22,272 nucleotides of DNA from a virus. Within the stretch, counting starts at the first letter, position 1. Each line of letters opens with the position of its first letter. Below the pieces are notes generated by a model. That model was not told the DNA's origin and searched no databases. It saw only the letters and a program-made list of their open reading frames with translations. A program made the position numbers and the translations under genes. Of the stretch, positions 1 through 5,570 are shown in pieces. The stretch covers positions 1 through 22,272 of IMG/VR virus record IMGVR_UViG_3300008050_005475; one strand, given 5' to 3'.

Positions 1-287
1 CCCTCAGAGTCTCTCCGCATGGCTACCAGCCTTATGATCGCTTCTGTGTGGGCGTCCCCGCTGTACACAGTGTTCACGCGCCACAGCCCCGGTGCGCATG
101 GGTGGTGCTGGCGATCGTCGTAGACCGCACGCTTCCACCGCGTGCCCCCGATCCAGACTTTAGACGGTTCTGTCACGCTTATGACGGATCCATTTCGCGC
201 AAGGGTGCCCGCGCCGTTGAATGCTTTGTGGGATGCCCCGGAGACGACAGAGCCGCCGCCGTCTATTATGAGGATATAATTTTGCAT
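1..287 (-). CDS. Partial hypothetical protein, cut by the left window edge
   Basis: An open frame runs from an ATG at 287 on the minus strand to base 1 without a stop, giving 95 visible codons. The start follows a good ribosome site (GGAGAG, a few bases upstream), almost the same leader as that of the gene before it. The protein begins MQNYILIIDGGGSVVSGASH and contains Trp-rich stretches (KVWIGGTRWKRAVYD, then PGLWRVNTVYSG). I do not recognise the family. It lies 32 bases downstream of the acidic 75-aa gene and is probably co-transcribed with it from the promoter at 591-618. The C-terminus is outside the window. Confidence 0.6.
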   Translation of the reverse strand, partial: MQNYILIIDGGGSVVSGASHKAFNGAGTLARNGSVISVTEPSKVWIGGTRWKRAVYDDRQHHPCAPGLWRVNTVYSGDAHTEAIIRLVAMRRDSE

Positions 288-319
288 AGTTCTCTCCAGG
301 GGCCCCGAAGGGGCGCGGA

Positions 320-547
320 TTAGAAGGGTGCGGCACCAGTGTCGGCCATTGCGTCAAGCACGGGGCTCATCAACAGGCTGGCTGTCATATCTGAGTAGTA
401 GCCCTGCTCAGAGAGCTCTGCGATGAAGTCCACGAGATCCTCAAGGCTCTCGCAAGCCTCACCGTCGGCGTTTAGGTCGTTCTCTTCGCCGTCCGAGTTG
501 ATCGCGAAGATGGTCAGCTTCTCTGTGTCTACTGTGTATGTGTACAT
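320..547 (-). CDS. Small, highly acidic protein (75 aa); unknown function
   Basis: The frame can be extended upstream, but the ATG at 547 is preferred because it follows a GGAGAG ribosome site and begins MYTYTVDTEKLTIFAINSDG. By hand count there are 17 Asp/Glu residues and a single Lys in 75 residues, so the net charge is about -16. The acidic block is centred on residues 18-45 (SDGEENDLNADGEACESLED). No Cys cluster, signal peptide or membrane segment is seen. It is the first gene of the leftward unit behind the divergent promoter region. Its size, charge and position resemble phage DNA-mimic proteins, but that is inference only; no family is recognised. Confidence 0.7.
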   Translation of the reverse strand: MYTYTVDTEKLTIFAINSDGEENDLNADGEACESLEDLVDFIAELSEQGYYSDMTASLLMSPVLDAMADTGAAPF

Positions 548-590
548 CGTGCTCTCCAGAGTGGCGGGCTGTTTCCCTCTCCACACATAT

Positions 591-618
591 ATAATAACGC
601 ACCATTAATACAGTGCAA
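591..618 (-). promoter_or_regulatory. Candidate leftward sigma70-like promoter
   Basis: On the minus strand TTGCAC (613-618) and TATTAT (591-596) are separated by 16 bases. The -10 box matches TATAAT at five of six positions and the -35 matches TTGACA at four or five. It lies about 45 bases upstream of the ATG at 547, in the only AT-rich intergenic stretch of the left end, and would drive the acidic gene and the partial gene after it. Confidence 0.5.
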
Positions 619-630
619 GGGATTAAATGA

Positions 631-643
631 ATCTAAAATAGAT
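631..643. promoter_or_regulatory. Perfect palindrome between divergent promoters; candidate operator
   Basis: The sequence ATCTA-AAA-TAGAT is a perfect inverted repeat with 5-base arms. It lies one base upstream of the -35 box of the rightward promoter (645) and 12 bases upstream of the leftward -35 box (618), a natural place for a regulator to act on both units. The first gene of the rightward operon encodes a ribbon-helix-helix/AT-hook protein that could be the ligand, which is inference. Confidence 0.4.
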
Positions 644-644
644 G

Positions 645-672
645 TTGACCGTTTATGTGGTGCTGTTATTAG
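645..672 (+). promoter_or_regulatory. Candidate rightward promoter of the small-gene operon
   Basis: TTGACC (645-650) is followed after 16 bases by TATTAG (667-672). The -35 matches five of six consensus bases; the -10 matches four. A strong AGGAGG ribosome site at 679-684 follows, then the ATG at 692. Confidence 0.45.
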
Positions 673-691
673 AGACACAGGAGGTGCATAC

Positions 692-871
692 ATGAGCACT
701 GAAGAAAGGAAGCGCGGACGAGGACGCCCATCGAAGGGGCGACCTGAGCGGATCAGCGTGGCGTTCTCAACCACGAGGCTCGAAGCGCTGACAGAGGCCG
801 CGCTTGGCGCTGGAGCGTCAGTGGTCGATATCATCAACAACATGTTGGACAGAGCAGGAGTCACGAAATGA
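692..871 (+). CDS. AT-hook plus ribbon-helix-helix DNA-binding protein (59 aa)
   Basis: This short frame starts at an ATG eight bases after AGGAGG. Residues 6-18 are strongly basic and contain AT-hook-like cores (RKRGRGRPSKGRP). From about residue 20 a predicted beta strand (RISVAFS) leads into a helix (TTRLEALTEAALGAGA), a turn, and a second helix (SVVDIINNMLDRA). This is the MetJ/Arc-type ribbon-helix-helix layout, a fold that binds operator DNA as a dimer through the strand. It is the first gene of the rightward operon and sits 48 bases from the palindrome at 631-643, so autoregulation is plausible. Its stop overlaps the next start as ATGA. The fold is assigned from pattern only. Confidence 0.7.
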   Translation: MSTEERKRGRGRPSKGRPERISVAFSTTRLEALTEAALGAGASVVDIINNMLDRAGVTK

Positions 872-1143
872 GCACCATCGTAGCCTTGGCACCTGTCCGA
901 GACCTAAACGCCCGTGCCCGAGTCACCCCGGAGCAGCTCATAGAGCGCGCAGAAGCGTACAGCCGAGAGGGCTTCTACGCGCTTGAGGCTGTGACTCTGC
1001 GCTCCGCCATGATCGCCGCCTGCTCAGAGATGGAAGACCTGATGCTCGGGGCGCTGCCCCCAGAAGGGCTCTCCCGAGCGAAGGCTCTCGCCAGCTCGAT
1101 CCTCAGCATCGAGATCAAGCTGAGCATAATGGGGGCGGCATGA
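868..1143 (+). CDS. Hypothetical small helical protein (91 aa)
   Basis: The start overlaps the stop of the DNA-binding gene as ATGA and the stop overlaps the next start the same way, which fixes both ends. The protein looks all-helical. Residues 20-35 (TPEQLIERAEAYSREGFY) and the stretch from residue 38 onward are Ala/Leu/Glu-rich and could form short helices. There is no signal peptide, metal-binding motif or clear membrane segment. I recognise no family. Confidence 0.65.
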   Translation: MSTIVALAPVRDLNARARVTPEQLIERAEAYSREGFYALEAVTLRSAMIAACSEMEDLMLGALPPEGLSRAKALASSILSIEIKLSIMGAA

Positions 1144-1541
1144 GCTTGACCACGGAACAGATAATCAGAGCTATGAGCTTGCCTGGCTACCAGCGCCGTG
1201 AGGGCATGGTGTACCGGGATTGCAGCGGGAGCACCTACACTCTCGCGGGTGTCGAGTCCGACGGTAACGACTTCTGGCTCCCTTCTTACGAGGAGAAGAT
1301 CAGACGCTCCCACACGGTGGGAGTGGTCGTCGCTATCGCTGAGTCGGTGATCGATCTGAGCGACTGCAGCAACACGGGGCACCTGCTGTGGATGCTTGGT
1401 AGCCCCGCGTCCATCGTCTACCGCGAGGGCGGTGACTGCTATGCGGGGAGCAGCATGAGAAACGCGCTCGGGGACTCTGTGAATGAGGCGATCATCCTGC
1501 TCGCGCTGGAGTTGGGCGAGTGGCCGGGAGGTCTAAAATGA
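1140..1541 (+). CDS. Hypothetical protein (133 aa)
   Basis: ATGA overlaps at both ends place this firmly in the operon. The protein has an N-terminal helical stretch (SLTTEQIIRAMSLPGY), a central part with many Ser, Thr and aromatic residues, a hydrophobic segment near residues 58-70 (TVGVVVAIAESVID), and a C-terminal helix (NEAIILLALELGEW). The hydrophobic segment is too short and broken to be a confident membrane helix. No family is recognised. Confidence 0.65.
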   Translation: MSLTTEQIIRAMSLPGYQRREGMVYRDCSGSTYTLAGVESDGNDFWLPSYEEKIRRSHTVGVVVAIAESVIDLSDCSNTGHLLWMLGSPASIVYREGGDCYAGSSMRNALGDSVNEAIILLALELGEWPGGLK

Positions 1542-1642
1542 GGAGCAAGGGAGAGGCTTTCTGGGACGGCTGTTTCACAGTGATCGCCATGTTGATCGCT
1601 GTGGCGGTGTTCGCCCTCTGGTTCTTCGGAGTAGCGCCATGA
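1538..1642 (+). CDS. 34-aa single-pass membrane peptide
   Basis: This frame is short but fits the operon exactly: its ATG overlaps the upstream stop as ATGA (1538-1541), and its own stop overlaps the next start as ATGA (1639-1642). The peptide begins MRSKGEAFWDG and continues into an uninterrupted hydrophobic run of about 20 residues (FTVIAMLIAVAVFALWFFGV). It ends two residues after that run. A basic N-terminus before a single hydrophobic helix fits a short inner-membrane peptide. Membrane-acting roles such as holin-like, superinfection or host-takeover functions are all possible; none is shown by the sequence. Confidence 0.65.
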   Translation: MRSKGEAFWDGCFTVIAMLIAVAVFALWFFGVAP

Positions 1643-1989
1643 TGATCCGGTCAGACGAGAAATGGGGCGACCAGGAGCGGCGCTCTTTCATGGCTCAGAT
1701 CGCAGAGCCAGACATCGCGATGGAGTACGAGCATCTCGCCAGCGCGTGTGAGGCGTTGGGCTGGCCCAGGCCCTCATGGATGCTTGTCCACGACCGCAGG
1801 TGGCTGGTGAGCCTCCTCCGCTGGAAGAACACCACGAGCCCCATGCGGATCATGCGTGAGGCGGTCGAGCACGTCTACAAGGTCGCGGTGCAGGCCGCAG
1901 ATCTTGACGCCATCGCCTACAACGCCGGATTTGACGCGGGCTACGCCGAGGGCGTCTCAGACCAGCCCACATCGAGGAGGAAGATATGA
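1639..1989 (+). CDS. Hypothetical protein (116 aa) with a C-terminal Gly/Ala helix motif
   Basis: Starts at ATGATG overlapping the stop of the membrane peptide, and ends in an ATGA overlap with the next gene. The body is Trp-rich (WGDQER, LGWPRPSWMLVHDRRWLVSLLRW) and helical. Near the C-terminus the AYNAGFDAGYAEG segment has the evenly spaced Gly/Ala and aromatic pattern seen at the start of Rmf/CrpP-type domains, but no Pro-Tyr core or second aromatic Gly motif follows, so I do not assign that domain. No other family is recognised. Confidence 0.65.
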   Translation: MMIRSDEKWGDQERRSFMAQIAEPDIAMEYEHLASACEALGWPRPSWMLVHDRRWLVSLLRWKNTTSPMRIMREAVEHVYKVAVQAADLDAIAYNAGFDAGYAEGVSDQPTSRRKI

Positions 1990-2381
1990 GCAGATACATG
2001 GTAGAAGCGAACTGGTACAACGACACCCACGCCACCTTCATGGGTGGGCGCGGCCCAACGGTGCGCTGGTTGGAGATCGACTGGGACGACGGGACCACTA
2101 CGAGCCATGAAGATGACGCTGTGGTCACGACCTCGGCCGGCATGTTTCTGGGCGACGAACAGATCTGGCCCCCGACAGACGAGGCCCTGCTGAAGCACAT
2201 ACCAGAAGGCACAATGAGGAGAGCTCTCGCAGACGGCGCGGCAGCGTTCGCGGACGGTCTTCCCGTGTCGAGCAACCCCCACGATGGGGGCGCTGAATTT
2301 GCTTGGATCACGGGCTGGTGGAGAGCACAGTTTGAGTCTTGGAGAGTGAGCACAGAGCGGGCAGCCGAGGAGGCACCATGA
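1986..2381 (+). CDS. Protein with C-terminal Rmf/CrpP-like domain (131 aa)
   Basis: Bounded by ATGA overlaps on both sides. Residues 1-75 look like a small beta domain with many Trp and Asp residues (RWLEIDWDDGTTTSHEDD). Residues 80-115 follow the pattern of ribosome modulation factor and CrpP proteins: a Gly/Ala helix with 'DG' (LADGAAAFADG), 'LPVSSNPH' in place of the usual Asn/Cys-Pro-Tyr, and an aromatic 'W-x-x-G-W' end (FAWITGWWRAQ). Rmf binds and dimerises ribosomes in enterobacteria; CrpP-like proteins are widespread small proteins often found on mobile elements. The fusion to an N-terminal domain is unusual for Rmf, which is about 55 residues. The domain call is by eye; function is unknown. 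Confidence 0.6.
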   Translation: MSRYMVEANWYNDTHATFMGGRGPTVRWLEIDWDDGTTTSHEDDAVVTTSAGMFLGDEQIWPPTDEALLKHIPEGTMRRALADGAAAFADGLPVSSNPHDGGAEFAWITGWWRAQFESWRVSTERAAEEAP

Positions 2382-2785
2382 GCATGACTATTCGACAACA
2401 GGCAGTGCGCTGGCAGGAAGGGCGCCGGGCTCGTCGCGACGGGGAGCCGAGAAAGAGCCCCTATCCCACAGACCGGGAGAGCGATCTGTGCTGGCTCGCG
2501 GGCTACGACAACAGCCCTCGACTGCAGACCAGCAAGGGCGGCTCAGGGCGCCCCAAGGTTACCACGCGGGCTGATGCGCTCGCCAGCGCGCTCAAGATCA
2601 TCCAGGGGCGCGGAAAAACCGTCAACGTCTTCCACGGCGGCCCGAGCAAGCCCGAGGGGCGCAGGGTGCGCCTGACCTCCGAGGAGGTCTCGGAGCGGCT
2701 CTCGGAGGATGTCGCACGGGACCTGCGGGGCAAGGTCTGGACCGAGCAGGAGACAGCCGACAACACAACAGGAGGTGAGAAATGA
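2378..2785 (+). CDS. Protein with N-terminal Rmf/CrpP-like domain (135 aa)
   Basis: The frame is open further upstream, but the ATG at 2378 is preferred: it overlaps the previous stop as ATGA and follows GAGGAGG. Residues 9-45 match the Rmf/CrpP layout: basic Gly/Ala helix (WQEGRRARRDGEP), the Pro-Tyr core (SPYPTDRESD) and the closing aromatic-Gly motif (CWLAGYDNSP). The rest is polar and basic, with a Gly/Ser linker near residue 52, a basic stretch, and a C-terminal helix rich in Glu and Arg (LTSEEVSERLSEDVARDLRG). The domain lies at the N-terminus here and at the C-terminus of the preceding gene. Ribosome binding is a family-level possibility only. Confidence 0.65.
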   Translation: MSMTIRQQAVRWQEGRRARRDGEPRKSPYPTDRESDLCWLAGYDNSPRLQTSKGGSGRPKVTTRADALASALKIIQGRGKTVNVFHGGPSKPEGRRVRLTSEEVSERLSEDVARDLRGKVWTEQETADNTTGGEK

Positions 2786-3321
2786 GTGTATATATGGTAT
2801 TCGATGTCGAGAGCATCGGGCTGCACGGCGAGGGGTTCGCGTGGGGCGCTGTGATCGTAGACAGTGACGGCAACACTCTGCAGGAGGCGGAGGCCTACTG
2901 TGACCCAGGCTTAGCAAGAGGCACGAGCAGCTCGCATGAGTGGGTGAGGAAAAATGTCACCTTCAGCGATTCCGCCCGCCGAATGTACTCAGTGAGCGCG
3001 GTACGTCAGGCGTTCTGGAGCCTATGGGCGAAATGGAAAAAGCTAGGCGCCACGCTCGCTGCGGACTGTTGTTGGCCTGTTGAGGCTCGGTTTCTGGCCG
3101 CCTGCGTGGACGACCTGCACGCCAGCCGAGAGTGGGAAGGCCCCTACCCGCTCCTTGAGATCTCCACCGTCCTACTGTGTGCAGGACAAGGCCCGCTTGC
3201 CGTCTACGGCAGGCTCCCTTCAGAGGTGCCAGCCCACAGCGCGCTTTCCGACGCGCGGCAGAGTGCGCGACTTCTCCTTGAGGCGCTGAGCCGGACCAGC
3301 GCATGGCACGACGGTGGTTGA
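2782..3321 (+). CDS. DEDDh 3'-5' exonuclease, DnaQ/RNase T superfamily (179 aa)
   Basis: The three exonuclease motifs can be read in order. Motif I is VFDVES with Asp8 and Glu10. Motif II is AADCCWPVEARFLAA with Asp95. Motif III is AHSALSDARQSA with His152 and Asp157. These residues bind two metal ions and remove nucleotides from 3' ends of DNA or RNA. At 179 residues it is a single stand-alone domain, similar in length to oligoribonuclease or RNase T. The start overlaps the previous stop as ATGA. Possible roles are nucleotide salvage from host nucleic acid, replication support or RNA turnover; the substrate cannot be told from sequence. Confidence 0.85.
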   Translation: MSVYMVFDVESIGLHGEGFAWGAVIVDSDGNTLQEAEAYCDPGLARGTSSSHEWVRKNVTFSDSARRMYSVSAVRQAFWSLWAKWKKLGATLAADCCWPVEARFLAACVDDLHASREWEGPYPLLEISTVLLCAGQGPLAVYGRLPSEVPAHSALSDARQSARLLLEALSRTSAWHDGG

Positions 3322-3547
3322 GCTCGTCCACTACTGCGCGCGCCCGTCGGTGGACAGCGAGGGGAAGCAGTGGGAGTACTCGCCGGTCCCTTGCGATCCG
3401 CCCGATGGTCACGACGATCCGCCCGTGGTCGTGGACACGGATCCCGAGGCGGTGACCTGCCCTGAGTGCCGAGGATCCGAGCAGTGGAGAGCAGAGCGCT
3501 GGATCCCTATGCCGACGAGCGGGCGACAGCGGGCGCTGTTCGGGTGA
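3314..3547 (+). CDS. Small Cys-containing protein, possible half zinc ribbon (77 aa)
   Basis: A GTG start at 3314 lies inside the end of the exonuclease gene (8-base overlap), so translation is probably coupled; no ATG is available in frame. The protein has His-Tyr-Cys near residue 7 and a CPEC knuckle near residue 50 (AVTCPECRGSEQW), with an acidic Pro-rich stretch between (PPDGHDDPPVVVDTDPE). One CxxC with a single distant His/Cys pair could bind zinc alone or as a dimer. No family is recognised. It is the last gene of the operon; its stop lies 5 bases from the stop of the opposing late operon. Confidence 0.6.
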   Translation: MVELVHYCARPSVDSEGKQWEYSPVPCDPPDGHDDPPVVVDTDPEAVTCPECRGSEQWRAERWIPMPTSGRQRALFG

Positions 3548-3552
3548 GAGCC

Positions 3553-4449
3553 TCAGTCGTCTACCAGATAGCCCCACCAATGCACAGAGGTGTCCGCCCC
3601 GTTCGCGTCGGCTAGAACGCTGGTCTTGATCACGCTCAGCGCCGAGAGGGTGTAGGCGAGCGGGATCGCTCCTGGCGTTGTCTTATTGAGGCAGACAGAG
3701 CTCTTGAAAAGATAGACGCCGGTGTTCGTGCTCGGCGGGGAACCGTTGCCATTGTCTGCGTCAGACCTGAGCCGGATCCAGCAGCGCTTGCCCTGGCTCT
3801 CGGAGGGGGTCCACCACTGCATGAGCAACGTCTTGCCAGCGGGGATCATGTGAGCCGAGACCATCGCTTGATTGCCCATCGCGGCGATCATGGTGTAGAC
3901 CTGCGACGCAGCGCCTGTCTTGTAGAGGCGCATATGCCCAGCGGCCACACCGTCAGAGCCCGCCTCGATCACATGGAAATCGTTTATGAAGATCGCATTC
4001 GTGATCCCTGTGGAGACCTCGATCGTGCCATCTGTAGCGTGACAGTCGACCTGCGTGACCTGCTCTGCCCCTGCGGTGTCGATGTAGTGGATCTCCACCC
4101 GTCGCGCACCGGTGCCAGCCTGAGAGTCTTGCGCCGACTCTGAGATCATGCTGATCGCCGTGCCCGCTGCATCAGGCCGAGGGATCTTATAGTCGGTCTT
4201 ATAACTCGGCTTCGCTGGTGTGTTGCTGAGCTCGCTGAAGCGGCAGAGATCTTCCATGAGCGCGGTCTGCGATGTGCCGTCCTTCTCACCCATGCCTCGG
4301 AACACTCGCACGCCTGGAATCAGGCCGAGCTGGACGAGGATAGGGAAAGAACGCGCGACCTGCACGCGAAGCGCTCTTGTGCCTGACGCGACCGCGCCGC
4401 CGATGAGAGATGACACACCGTGTGTGGAATTGTTGGGCTGACTCGTCAT
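3553..4449 (-). CDS. Virion appendage/structural protein (298 aa)
   Basis: Last gene of the leftward late operon, starting 9 bases after the stop of the 231-aa gene with AGAGG upstream. It begins MTSQPNNSTHG; the upstream neighbour also carries QPNN near its N-terminus. The middle holds a run reminiscent of a recurrent phage structural family: RRVEIHYIDTAGAEQ, later INDFHVIEAGSDGVAAGHM, then GNQAMVSAHMIPAGKTLLMQ. This pattern of alternating hydrophobic residues with an 'IPAGKT' turn is typical of beta-rich virion proteins. The position at the distal end of the tail module suggests a tail-tip, fibre or baseplate role. No enzyme motif is seen. Confidence 0.6.
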   Translation of the reverse strand: MTSQPNNSTHGVSSLIGGAVASGTRALRVQVARSFPILVQLGLIPGVRVFRGMGEKDGTSQTALMEDLCRFSELSNTPAKPSYKTDYKIPRPDAAGTAISMISESAQDSQAGTGARRVEIHYIDTAGAEQVTQVDCHATDGTIEVSTGITNAIFINDFHVIEAGSDGVAAGHMRLYKTGAASQVYTMIAAMGNQAMVSAHMIPAGKTLLMQWWTPSESQGKRCWIRLRSDADNGNGSPPSTNTGVYLFKSSVCLNKTTPGAIPLAYTLSALSVIKTSVLADANGADTSVHWWGYLVDD

Positions 4450-4458
4450 GGGTGGCCT

Positions 4459-5154
4459 CTAAAGCGGAATAGGGAAAAGTGTGGTGAGGTGCCCGATCTT
4501 CACTCTGGCGCCCTCGTCACCCGTCTTGGAGGATCGGGCACTGCACAGCAGGCCGATATAGACAGGGCCGGATCCTGTAGGGCTGGTGAGGTCATCGCCC
4601 GCCGGGTAGCTCTTCCATGTTGGGTTGAGCCCTGATGTGTCCACGTCGTAGACCGCGCCCTCCCCCTTGTCCCGGCTCGGGTTGTGGTCGTATGTGAGGA
4701 TGCCCACCGCGCGATCTGCTGAGACCGACGAGACGATCGGGACCGCCTGCGACAGCTTCTTTAGCCATGTGTCTGGGTTGTCTGCTGTCTCTTCAGAGAG
4801 CCCCAACCAGTAGCCTTTCGCGCTGGTAAGGCTGGTGTTGGAGTCCGAGACACAGGCCGCACCGATGAGCTTCGTCGCGCTCTCTGTGTCCCACCAGATA
4901 TACACATCGACCCTGAACGTATCCGCCAGCGTCACACCGGGGAGCTCGATCAGGTAGGCGAGCATATCGTCTGTGCTGGTGTAGGCGGTCGTTGCGTCAA
5001 AAGAGACTGTGTAGTACCCGCCGCCAGCGTCAGCAGGCGGTGTGTTCTCAAGCCCGTTCGGGTCAAGCTTGGTAGCGGTAGAGAGGTCTACCACCTCATA
5101 CGCGGCACTGCTCGACGCGGGGCAGGAGTGCGGGTTGTTCGGCTGGACAGCCAT
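4459..5154 (-). CDS. Probable tail appendage protein (231 aa)
   Basis: The ATG at 5154 shares one base with the upstream stop (TGATG); a GTG one codon earlier (5157) is possible. It begins MAVQPNNPHSCPASSSAAYE, so it shares the QPNN motif with the next gene. The rest is Ser/Thr/Asp-rich and looks all-beta, with segments such as FRVDVYIWWDTES and GPVYIGLLCSARS that could form a jelly roll or carbohydrate-binding fold. No catalytic motif or membrane segment is seen. Position in the tail module supports a structural role; a specific function cannot be assigned. Confidence 0.6.
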   Translation of the reverse strand: MAVQPNNPHSCPASSSAAYEVVDLSTATKLDPNGLENTPPADAGGGYYTVSFDATTAYTSTDDMLAYLIELPGVTLADTFRVDVYIWWDTESATKLIGAACVSDSNTSLTSAKGYWLGLSEETADNPDTWLKKLSQAVPIVSSVSADRAVGILTYDHNPSRDKGEGAVYDVDTSGLNPTWKSYPAGDDLTSPTGSGPVYIGLLCSARSSKTGDEGARVKIGHLTTLFPIPL

Positions 5155-5531
5155 CACACACCGTCCGTGTGCGAGGTCGCAAAGAAGGAAAGGTGTGCCG
5201 TCACGGTCCCGGCTGCATTCAGCACCAGCCGAGCATAGATCTCGCCACCAGTGACATCAAAATAGGCGGCTACGGCGTCCCCGATGTCGTCATTGTTGAG
5301 CGGGACCGCGCTCAGATCGATGCTGTCGCTCTCATAGAATTGCTCTTTCGATCGGATCGTGAACCCTGCTGCTGTACCCAGGTAGAGCACCGCAGTTACA
5401 GCGGTGACCGCCGTGCTGATGTTGAGCTGCACCGACTTCAGCAGATGGATCTTGCTGAGGGAGATCGGCAGGACGATCTCTATATCGGTGTCGGCTGCGA
5501 TCGAGATGTCTTGGTGGAGCAGTGCTGTCAT
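5154..5531 (-). CDS. Small beta-rich tail protein (125 aa)
   Basis: The ATG at 5531 follows AGAGGACACC, 39 bases after the end of the frameshifted chaperone extension. The protein consists of alternating hydrophobic and polar stretches (IEIVLPISLSKIHLL, VTAVTAVLYLGTAAG, EIYARLVLNAAGTVTAHLSF) consistent with a small beta sandwich. It is translationally coupled to the next gene through TGATG. A tail accessory or baseplate spike component is plausible; no family is recognised. Confidence 0.6.
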   Translation of the reverse strand: MTALLHQDISIAADTDIEIVLPISLSKIHLLKSVQLNISTAVTAVTAVLYLGTAAGFTIRSKEQFYESDSIDLSAVPLNNDDIGDAVAAYFDVTGGEIYARLVLNAAGTVTAHLSFFATSHTDGV

Positions 5532-5570
5532 GGTGTCCTCTGTGCAGGTGTCCCTACCAGAGTAGCCCGA

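Noticed and set aside
302-314. Hairpin GCCCC-TTC-GGGGC between the two left minus-strand genes
   Set aside because: A 5-base stem without a T-tract is too weak to call a terminator; the partial gene downstream appears to need readthrough.
48-323. Plus-strand open frame of 91 codons at the left end
   Set aside because: It is antisense to the partial minus-strand gene, has no ribosome site, and the minus-strand reading has a good start and plausible protein.
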